Shown one piece after another: positions 1 to 5,846 of a stretch of DNA of 21,116 nucleotides. The position numbers and the translations under genes were made by a program. Origin of the DNA: Phycisphaerales bacterium (GTDB taxonomy: Bacteria; Planctomycetota; Phycisphaerae; Phycisphaerales; SM1A02); the NCBI GenBank assembly GCA_020427625.1, contig JAGQOI010000302.1:1-21116 (forward strand), read 5' to 3'. The notes beneath the pieces were generated by a model. It saw nothing but the letters and a program-made list of their open reading frames with translations, ran no database searches and was not told the DNA's origin. The first letter of the stretch is position 1. Every line of letters starts with the position of its first letter.

Positions 1-77
1 AGGACCTGCATCACTGAGTCCGACGTTCAGCGCGGCCGCCGCGCCGTCGCCGCGTCGGGCGCATCGCTCCCGTCACC

Positions 78-617
78 TCACGGCCGCCAGTCTGCCAGCA
101 GCATTGCCAGATCCCGCGGCCCGACGACGCCGTCGCCGTCGATATCCGACGGCAGATGCGGCGAATCACCCCAGTCCTGCAGCATGATCATCAGGTCCGC
201 GGCGTCCACGCGACAGTCGATGTTGAGATCGGCCGGCCCCGAGTCGATCGGCGTGAGGAGGTAGCCCGCCTGGTAGACCGGTGCACCAAGCGGGAAGACG
301 GTGGCATATCCCGCAATCTGACCGCGATCATTGATCGCCCAGGCGTGCTTGAGTTGGATGTCGAGTCCCGGGACGGGGACGATTCGGTTGTCGAGGTCGA
401 TGATCTGGCCGTCCTGCCACAGGAACGCGGCGTTCACACCTTCGGCCTTACCGACGATCTGCCCGGCATCATTGATGTCCTTGACTTCGATGTCGTCCTG
501 GCCGGGAAGGTCATCGAGGATCTCCTGAGTCTGCCTCGGCGGGTGGCGATGAGGGCGACCGCGCCAGCTTCCCCCGGGAGTTCTACGAGACTGCCGCTCG
601 ATGCCTGCGCGCGACAT
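78..617 (-). CDS. HAF-repeat protein with C-terminal dockerin-like calcium loops, probably 5'-truncated
   Basis: The protein has two HAF-type repeats (INDAGQIVG and INDRGQIAGYA, each followed by an aromatic/leucine stretch such as FLWQDGQIIDL), as in extracellular HAF-repeat proteins. It ends in two dockerin-type calcium loops, DLNIDCRVDAADL and DIDGDGVVGPRDL, each followed by a helix ending in DW. Planctomycetes commonly carry such a C-terminal pair on exported surface proteins. The first 30 or so residues are Arg/Pro-rich, lack a signal peptide and do not resemble the family, so the drawn start is doubtful. HAF proteins normally have more repeats and a secretion signal. I read this as a 3' remnant or a frameshifted gene whose upstream part is lost; the coding signal from about position 525 down to the stop is good. 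The exported role is inferred from the family. Confidence 0.55.
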   Translation of the reverse strand: MSRAGIERQSRRTPGGSWRGRPHRHPPRQTQEILDDLPGQDDIEVKDINDAGQIVGKAEGVNAAFLWQDGQIIDLDNRIVPVPGLDIQLKHAWAINDRGQIAGYATVFPLGAPVYQAGYLLTPIDSGPADLNIDCRVDAADLMIMLQDWGDSPHLPSDIDGDGVVGPRDLAMLLADWRP

Positions 618-710
618 CGCATGAATACCGAATCGCCCGACCGACCGGCGCTCAGGGCTCGGCCGCAGAGCAGGTGCATGGCCGCCGGGATGAGGCGACT
701 CCGTGTCCAG

Positions 711-746
711 CCGCGTGTCAGGGCGGGCGTCAGGTCGCGCGTCAGG
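711..746. repeat. Three tandem copies of a 12-bp unit ending GTCAGG
   Basis: Copies at 711-722, 723-734 and 735-746 share the pattern CGxGCGTCAGG with a few mismatches and an exact 12-base period. They lie in the 181-bp gap between the lipoprotein gene and the HAF/dockerin fragment. No function can be assigned. Confidence 0.5.
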
Positions 747-798
747 GAGCGCCGGCGGTGGATCCGCTCGGTGCGCCGACGTTGACGGGTGACCGGCG

Positions 799-1296
799 TC
801 ACACCCCGTCGCGGGCGTAGCCGAAGGCGCCGACGCTGGGGATGACGATGACGAGGGTCTGGCCGGCGTCCTCGACGGTCGCGAGCTGGCTCGGCACCTC
901 GGGGTCGGCGAAGTCGATGCCGATGAGGTTGTCCACGAGGGCCCAGCGGAAGGGCGCGCGGGTCGACGCGCCTTCCTCCGCCGTCCCGACGACCTCTCCG
1001 GTGCCGTCGGCGCGGAATCGGTAGCCGGGCAGGACGCCCTCGCCGGCTTCGAGCGTCACCCGCCAGGACTCGCGGTCGCGGTCGTTCATGATCTGGTACG
1101 GACCCTGTCGCGTGAGCGTCTTGAGCGAACGATCGACGTCCAGACGCCAGGCGCCGACGAGCAACGCCCGAATCTCGGCCATCGACGGCCCGGTCGTCGT
1201 CGCGCGCGCATTCTTCGACTTCTGCGGGCCCGTGCACCCGCCGGCGATGAGCCCGCCCGCGAGCAGAAGGGCACCGATGAACACACGACATCGCAT
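799..1296 (-). CDS. Small secreted lipoprotein of unknown function
   Basis: The 165-residue product starts with a short basic n-region, a hydrophobic core and a lipobox-like LIAGGC ending at Cys21, so it is probably a signal-peptidase-II lipoprotein. The -3 residue is Ala, not the usual Leu. The rest is soluble. It opens with a helix followed by LLVGAWRLDVDRS, and later has YRFRADGTGEVVG and APFRWALVDNLIGIDF. This 'GxW ... F..DGTG ... W' pattern is seen in lipocalin-like beta-barrel proteins of the cell envelope, but I cannot name a family. The ATG at 1296 is backed by AGGAG nine bases upstream. The gene lies 64 bp after the UbiA-like gene on the same strand, and could be the last member of the sigma-factor gene string or have its own promoter. 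Confidence 0.8.
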   Translation of the reverse strand: MRCRVFIGALLLAGGLIAGGCTGPQKSKNARATTTGPSMAEIRALLVGAWRLDVDRSLKTLTRQGPYQIMNDRDRESWRVTLEAGEGVLPGYRFRADGTGEVVGTAEEGASTRAPFRWALVDNLIGIDFADPEVPSQLATVEDAGQTLVIVIPSVGAFGYARDGV

Positions 1297-1305
1297 CAGA
1301 TGGGT

Positions 1306-1310
1306 CTCCT
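1306..1310 (-). promoter_or_regulatory. Shine-Dalgarno AGGAG for the lipoprotein gene
   Basis: Reading the minus strand, AGGAG stands nine bases before the ATG at 1296 and fixes that start. Confidence 0.6.
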
Positions 1311-1360
1311 CGTCGCACGGTCCAACGCACGACCGCCCGGTTCATTGTCGGTCGAACGGA

Positions 1361-2263
1361 TCAATCGCCTCCGAAGTCGACCGGCATCCACTCGATCCAC
1401 GCCCACGCGAGGGCGACCGATGCCGTCAGCCGCACATCCGCCCAGTCCCGCACCGCACCCGGACGGGCCAGACGCAGGCCGACCGTCGTCAGGACGGTCG
1501 TCGCCGCGAACACCAGCGCGACCCGACGACCGATGAGTCCCGTCAGACCCGCGGCGACCAGGATCGCGGCCGCGACGGCGTGCACGAGCATCGCCGCCCG
1601 CCAGGTCGTCGCGACGTCGGCGACGTTCGGGACGGTGCGCGTGCCGTACGCGGCGTCGGCCGCGGCATCGTCGAGGTCGCACAGCATGGCATCCGCGAAG
1701 ACGATCAGCGCGAGCATACCACCCACCGCGACATCCGCACCGAGATTCGCGACGATCGGCGGCCAGGCGGTGACGAGGCCGAGCGCCATCGCCGCGAGAC
1801 CGGCCCCGACGATGAGGTTCTTCAGGACGAGCCGATCCTTCGGGCGCGGGCGCCGGGCCCCGGTTCCATAGGCGAGCATGCCGGCGTGCGCCACGACGAC
1901 GCCGAGCGGCGCGAGCGGATGCACGAGCCACCCGACGCCCGCCGCCGCGAGGGCGAGCACGACGACCGCGACGCGCAGCGCGTGTCGATGACGGCGGACG
2001 AAGGCGTGACGGGCGGGATGCGCGGCCGCGTCGGCGGGATCGTCGTACCGATCCGCCGGCTTGACGCGATCGAGCAGGTAGACGCTCATCGTGAGCAGGA
2101 AGGCGGTCGCGACGGCGCGGGCGTCGAGTGGCCGGTCGAGCAGACGGGCGGCGACGACGACGGCCGCGGCGCTGTAGAGCGCGATCCAGACCGCGAGGAA
2201 GCCCGCGCGATCGAAGGCGGCGCGAAGGAGGAGCGCACCGCGGGCGGCGGCGACGGTGGTCAC
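1361..2263 (-). CDS. UbiA-like prenyltransferase-family membrane protein with altered first Asp motif
   Basis: This 300-residue protein is almost wholly hydrophobic, with about eight or nine predicted membrane segments, which suits the UbiA superfamily of intramembrane prenyltransferases. The second Asp-rich motif is visible as CDLDDAAADAAYGTRTVP (residues 195-212; D196, D198, D199, D203), matching the family's RDxxDxxxD...GxRTLP region. The first motif, normally NDxxDxxxD, appears as YLLDRVKPADRYDD (62-75), lacking the Asn. KDRLVLKNLIVGAG (142-154) is also typical. UbiA enzymes attach prenyl chains to aromatic rings (quinones, haem, tetrapyrroles); the substrate here is unknown and the altered motif makes activity uncertain. 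The start is GTG at 2263, only 23 bp from the stop of the upstream membrane gene, so co-transcription is likely. Confidence 0.72.
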   Translation of the reverse strand: MTTVAAARGALLLRAAFDRAGFLAVWIALYSAAAVVVAARLLDRPLDARAVATAFLLTMSVYLLDRVKPADRYDDPADAAAHPARHAFVRRHRHALRVAVVVLALAAAGVGWLVHPLAPLGVVVAHAGMLAYGTGARRPRPKDRLVLKNLIVGAGLAAMALGLVTAWPPIVANLGADVAVGGMLALIVFADAMLCDLDDAAADAAYGTRTVPNVADVATTWRAAMLVHAVAAAILVAAGLTGLIGRRVALVFAATTVLTTVGLRLARPGAVRDWADVRLTASVALAWAWIEWMPVDFGGD

Positions 2264-2286
2264 GCGTCGATCATAACGGACGTGGA

Positions 2287-3555
2287 TCAGCGCCGAGCGC
2301 CGGTCGCCTCGATCTCGATGGGAAGCATGATCATCGTGTTCGGCGCGGCATCGGCGAGCAGGGTCCGCAGCGCGCCCTGCACGATGCGATACTGCTCGAA
2401 CGAGTCCGCCGCCCGGGACGCGGCATCGAGCGGCGCGAGTCGGGTCGTCGAGCCGTCGAGCGCCCGCAGTTGCGCGAGGAGGGCGTTGAGGCGCGACGCC
2501 GGTACGCTGATCGTGTGCGAGGCGCCGTGGGCCGAGAACGCGAGCTGCGCCGGCGTCGGGGCGTCGAACCGCCGGGCGCCGACGAGATGCCGATCCGTGC
2601 GCCCGGCCTCCGGCAGGTCGGCCTCGGTGAGGTCGAGCAGGTCGGACCAGTCGACGGTTGCACGGTCGTGATCCGCGTGCCCGAGATCGGCGACGGCCGG
2701 GCGATCGGCGCGGCTCCGCACGCGGTCGAGCAGGGCGAGACGTTCGGCTTCGTCGAGGGTGAAGTTCGACACGAGGGCCGCGCGGGCGTCGACGTCGGCG
2801 ACGAACCGCTCGGCGGCGTCGTGCAGGCGCGCTTCGAGCGCGGCGGCGGTCCGGGCCGGGGTGGTGATGACGAGTTTGAACGGCGCGGCGACGAGGGTCG
2901 GATCACCGTGTGCCGGGGCGCCGGGCACGTCGGCCGCGGCGCGGACCTCGGGAATGATCGTCGGGCCGTGATGCACGATGATGGTTCCGGCGGGCGGCCA
3001 GGCGGCATCGGTCGCCTCGCCGTCGGACGGCTCGGCGCCGGGATCGGCGGCGGGACCGGCGTCGGCGCGCAGCGTGTCGGCGTCGGGGACGGGACGGCGT
3101 TCGGGATCGGGAGCGCGGGCCGGATCGACGTCGGGACCGGGGGTCGCCTCACGGTCGAGGCCGACGGCGGCGAGCAGGGTGACGGCGGTCTGCCGCCCGG
3201 CGGCGGTGAAGATCGTCGCCGCGGCGGCGCCGCCGAGGATGACGGCGACGCTTGCCGCGATCGCGAGTCGGCGCCACTGTCGTCCGCCGGCGTGACGGGT
3301 CCGGACGGGGGCGGGCATGGGCGCGACGAGCATGGGTCGGGCGACGAGCGCCTCGAGTTCGGCCAGCAGATCCGCGGGCGTGTGCGGATCGGGCAGGGCG
3401 CGAAGGGCGGCCCGGTCGCGGATGACGGCATCGACGAGGGCGAGGAGGCGAGGATCCTCGTCGGCGAGCGCGGCCCGCAGCGCGGCCGCGTCGGCGGCCG
3501 GCAGTTCACCCTCGATGAGAGCGAGGAGGTCAAGCTCGTGAATGGACTGGCTCAT
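2287..3555 (-). CDS. One-pass membrane protein, putative anti-sigma factor
   Basis: The 422-residue product begins with an acidic helical domain (residues 5-72, HELDLLALIEGELPAADAAA...) of the kind found at the cytoplasmic N-terminus of anti-sigma factors. It lacks the HxxxCxxC zinc motif. One membrane segment follows (about 97-117, LAIAASVAVILGGAAAATIF), then a Pro/Asp-rich linker and a long C-terminal region (about 170-422) expected outside the cytoplasmic membrane. That region resembles no sensor domain I know. The gene lies 79 bp downstream of an ECF sigma gene on the same strand, the classic arrangement for a sigma/anti-sigma pair. The start chosen is the ATG at 3555 (MSQSIHEL), with a modest AGGG ten bases upstream. 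An in-frame ATG at 3579 and a longer frame reaching 3657 are less likely. The anti-sigma role is inferred. Confidence 0.75.
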   Translation of the reverse strand: MSQSIHELDLLALIEGELPAADAAALRAALADEDPRLLALVDAVIRDRAALRALPDPHTPADLLAELEALVARPMLVAPMPAPVRTRHAGGRQWRRLAIAASVAVILGGAAAATIFTAAGRQTAVTLLAAVGLDREATPGPDVDPARAPDPERRPVPDADTLRADAGPAADPGAEPSDGEATDAAWPPAGTIIVHHGPTIIPEVRAAADVPGAPAHGDPTLVAAPFKLVITTPARTAAALEARLHDAAERFVADVDARAALVSNFTLDEAERLALLDRVRSRADRPAVADLGHADHDRATVDWSDLLDLTEADLPEAGRTDRHLVGARRFDAPTPAQLAFSAHGASHTISVPASRLNALLAQLRALDGSTTRLAPLDAASRAADSFEQYRIVQGALRTLLADAAPNTMIMLPIEIEATGARR

Positions 3556-3601
3556 CGGTCGAACACCCTGTGTCGTCATCCTGCATCGGTCGGTCGCGCC
3601 G

Positions 3602-3623
3602 TGACCGGGGACGTTCCCGGTCA
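3602..3623. repeat. Perfect inverted repeat between the sigma and anti-sigma genes
   Basis: TGACCGGG (3602-3609), a six-base spacer, then CCCGGTCA (3616-3623) form a perfect 8-bp stem in the 79-bp gap downstream of the sigma stop. No run of T follows on the minus strand, so it is not a standard Rho-independent terminator. It could be an attenuating hairpin or a protein-binding site. Confidence 0.5.
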
Positions 3624-3640
3624 ATGTTCCCGGGTCAATG
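3614..3640. repeat. 13/14-bp direct repeat overlapping the end of the sigma gene
   Basis: TTCCCGGTCAATG (3614-3626) is followed directly by TTCCCGGGTCAATG (3627-3640). The second copy includes the sigma gene's final His codon and stop, and the first copies it into the intergenic gap. The first copy also supplies one arm of the neighbouring inverted repeat. Confidence 0.55.
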
Positions 3641-4315
3641 ATCCGGGCCGGAGGCATCGAATTCGCGACCGCCGATGCGTTCGATCGCGTCTCGGAGGGC
3701 TGAACGGGCCCGAAAGAGCCGGGACTTCACCGTTCCGACCGGCGCATCGAGGACGTCGCCGATCTGCTGATATTCAAGCCCCTGCATGTCCCGGAGCACG
3801 AGGATGGCCCTCATCTCCGGATCCAGCCCGTCCAGTGCCCTCAGGAGGAGGTCCTGGTCTTCATCCCGTTGGACGCGGGTGCCCGGGCCGGGTTCCCGCG
3901 GATCCGTGATCGTTCCTGACCGGGGCATGCCGGTGAGGCCGACGGCATCGTCGAGGCTCTTGTGGATGCGGAGTTTCTGTTTGCGGAGGTGGCTCAGGCA
4001 GCAGTTCATCGCGATCCGGATGATCCAGGTGCTGAGTTTGGCGCGTCCGGTATACGAGCCGAGTCCCTCGATGAGCTTGACGAGGGTGTCCTGGGTGAGG
4101 TCGCGGGCGGTCTCCGGGTTCCGGACCATCCGCAGGCAGACCGCGTAGACGCGGTGCTGGTACGACACGAGGAGTTCGCGGAGGGCGTCGGGATCCCCGG
4201 CCTGGCTCGACTCCAGGAGCTGGAGTTCGCGGAGCGGCGAGAGCCTCGCCGCCGACCCCGGTCGCGGGCCGTCGTCGTCGGGGAAGCGGGATGGAGCGGA
4301 GCCGAACGCGGTCAC
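3635..4315 (-). CDS. ECF-type RNA polymerase sigma factor (sigma-70 family)
   Basis: The 226-residue protein has the two helical domains of ECF sigma factors. Region 2 (about 44-112) contains YAVCLRMVRNPETARDLTQD and the -10-binding helix around KLSTWIIRIAMNCCLSHLRK. Region 4 (about 158-212) contains LDPEMRAILVLRDMQGLEYQ and the helix-turn-helix IGDVLDAPVGTVKSRLFRAR. Between them is a Pro/Gly-rich linker of about 45 residues. It directs RNA polymerase to its own promoter set. The start is GTG at 4315, chosen because GAGG lies five bases upstream; a longer frame would run into the divergent purB start. The gene lies upstream of a membrane protein that looks like its anti-sigma factor, and a GGAAC-N16-CGTA sequence ahead of it suggests autoregulation. 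The signal sensed is unknown. Confidence 0.92.
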   Translation of the reverse strand: MTAFGSAPSRFPDDDGPRPGSAARLSPLRELQLLESSQAGDPDALRELLVSYQHRVYAVCLRMVRNPETARDLTQDTLVKLIEGLGSYTGRAKLSTWIIRIAMNCCLSHLRKQKLRIHKSLDDAVGLTGMPRSGTITDPREPGPGTRVQRDEDQDLLLRALDGLDPEMRAILVLRDMQGLEYQQIGDVLDAPVGTVKSRLFRARSALRDAIERIGGREFDASGPDH

Positions 4316-4320
4316 GTCAT

Positions 4321-4324
4321 CCTC
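4321..4324 (-). promoter_or_regulatory. Shine-Dalgarno GAGG deciding the GTG start of the sigma gene
   Basis: On the minus strand GAGG stands five bases before the GTG at 4315. No such site precedes the upstream in-frame alternatives. Confidence 0.55.
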
Positions 4325-4334
4325 ACGATCGCAG

Positions 4335-4359
4335 TACGATAGTCGTTCGGGTCGGTTCC
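4335..4359 (-). promoter_or_regulatory. Candidate ECF-type promoter for the sigma gene
   Basis: Reading the minus strand, GGAAC (4359-4355), a 16-base spacer and CGTA (4338-4335) match the general ECF promoter layout (GGAAC-like -35, CGTA/CGTC -10). Transcription would start near 4327, just ahead of the GAGG ribosome site. This fits a self-activating sigma factor; it is a pattern match only. Confidence 0.4.
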
Positions 4360-4409
4360 CGCGCGGCCGATTCGGATGATCGACCGGAGCGCGCCCGCAC
4401 GTTGGCCCC

Positions 4410-5846
4410 ATGACGACACACGACGGATATCGCTCCCCCCTCGAAGCCCGCTACGCCTCGGTCGCGATGCGGTCGATCTGGTCGGCCCAGCGCAAGCACT
4501 CGACCTGGCGACGGCTCTGGCTCGCCCTCGCCGAATCCGAGCGCGAACTCGGGCTCGACATCAGCGAGGCCCAGATCGCGGAACTCCGGGCCCATCTCGA
4601 CGACATCGACTTCGAGGCGGCCGCGGGTCACGAGCAGCGATTGCGCCACGACGTCATGGCCCACGTCTACGCGCTGGGCGAGGTGGCGCCGGCGGCACGT
4701 CCGATCATCCATCTCGGCGCGACGAGCCAGTTCGTCAACTGCAACACCGAGCTCATCCTCCTTCGCGACAGTCTCTCGCTCATCGCGGGCAAGGTCGCGG
4801 CGGTGATCGACCGGCTCGGCGTCTTCGCGACGACGTACCGCGACCTCCCCACCCTCGGCTTCACGCACTACCAGCCGGCCCAGCCGACCACCGTCGGCAA
4901 ACGGAGCACGCTGTGGGCGTACGACTTCGTCCTCGCCCTCGAGGAACTCGAACACCGCCTGTCGACGCTGCGCTTCCGCGGCGTGAAGGGCGCGACGGGC
5001 ACGCAGGCGTCGTTCCTCGCGCTGTTCAACGGCGACGCGGCCAAGGTCGAGCGCCTCGACGAACTCGTCACCGCCAGGATGGGCTGGCCCGTCGATCGAC
5101 GCTACGCCGTGACCGGGCAGACCTACCCGCGCCTCGTCGACGCGCAGATCGTGAACACGCTCGCCGTCGTCGCCGCGGCGGCGCACAAGACGTGCACCGA
5201 TCTCCGCCTCCTCGCCAACCGCAAGGAGATCGAGGAGCCGTTCGAGCCGACGCAGATCGGCTCGTCGGCGATGGCGTACAAGCGGAACCCGATGCGGTGC
5301 GAGCGCATCACCGGCATGGCCCGCTTCGTGATGACGCTCGCCCAGAGTCCGCTCAACACGGCGGCGACGCAGTGGTTCGAGCGCACGCTCGACGATTCGT
5401 CGAACCGGCGTCTCGTGCTCCCCGAGTCGTGTCTCGCCCTCGACGGCGCGCTCGACGTCATGCGGAACGTGACGGACGGCCTCGTGGTCTACCCGGCGAC
5501 GATCCGCGCCAACCTCATGGCGGAACTGCCGTTCATGGCGACGGAGGACCTCATGATGGCCGCCGTCCGGCGCGGCACCGATCGGCAGGAGGCGCACGAG
5601 GTGATCCGCACGCACAGCCAGGCCGCGGCCGAGCGCGTGAAGCGCGACGGTGCCGCGAACGACCTGCTCGACCGTCTGCGGGCCGACGCGATGTTCGCGG
5701 GCATCGATCTCGACGCGGTGATGGACCCGTCCCGCTACGTCGGTCTCGCACCGCAGCAGACGGATCGCTTCGTCGAGACCGTCGTCGAGCCGATCCGCGC
5801 CCGGTATGCGTCGCGGGATCTCGACGCCGTCGAGCTCAAGGTCTGA
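4410..5846 (+). CDS. purB: Adenylosuccinate lyase, animal-like subtype
   Basis: This enzyme of the fumarase/aspartase superfamily works twice in purine synthesis: it splits SAICAR to AICAR and adenylosuccinate to AMP, releasing fumarate each time. The 478-residue product carries the family signature GSSAMAYKRNP (284-294, with the catalytic-loop serine), the histidine regions RHDVMAHV (79-86, H80) and FTHYQPAQPTT (151-161, H153), and HLGATS (101-106). Stretches such as TLRFRGVKGATGTQASF, QWFERTLDDSSNRR and ELPFMATED read like vertebrate ADSL and unlike the shorter B. subtilis-type PurB; the length also matches ADSL. The ATG at 4410 starts the homology, but I see no Shine-Dalgarno site close by. 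It is divergent from the sigma gene (94 bp apart) and convergent with the giant peptidase gene with no bases between the stops. Confidence 0.95.
   Translation: MTTHDGYRSPLEARYASVAMRSIWSAQRKHSTWRRLWLALAESERELGLDISEAQIAELRAHLDDIDFEAAAGHEQRLRHDVMAHVYALGEVAPAARPIIHLGATSQFVNCNTELILLRDSLSLIAGKVAAVIDRLGVFATTYRDLPTLGFTHYQPAQPTTVGKRSTLWAYDFVLALEELEHRLSTLRFRGVKGATGTQASFLALFNGDAAKVERLDELVTARMGWPVDRRYAVTGQTYPRLVDAQIVNTLAVVAAAAHKTCTDLRLLANRKEIEEPFEPTQIGSSAMAYKRNPMRCERITGMARFVMTLAQSPLNTAATQWFERTLDDSSNRRLVLPESCLALDGALDVMRNVTDGLVVYPATIRANLMAELPFMATEDLMMAAVRRGTDRQEAHEVIRTHSQAAAERVKRDGAANDLLDRLRADAMFAGIDLDAVMDPSRYVGLAPQQTDRFVETVVEPIRARYASRDLDAVELKV

Noticed and set aside
789..802. Small hairpin GTGAC-CGGC-GTCAC at the lipoprotein stop, considered as a terminator.
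   Set aside because: Only five pairs and no T-run on either strand; too weak to call.
434..1345. A 303-codon minus-strand frame spanning the lipoprotein gene and the gap.
   Set aside because: Arg-rich and without motifs. It overlaps the lipoprotein gene in another frame, while the lipoprotein has a lipobox and a ribosome site.
4316..4411. Extension of the sigma factor to a start near 4411.
   Set aside because: It would overlap the purB start and the candidate promoter, and the added residues are Arg/Pro-rich with no family match; GTG 4315 has a ribosome site.
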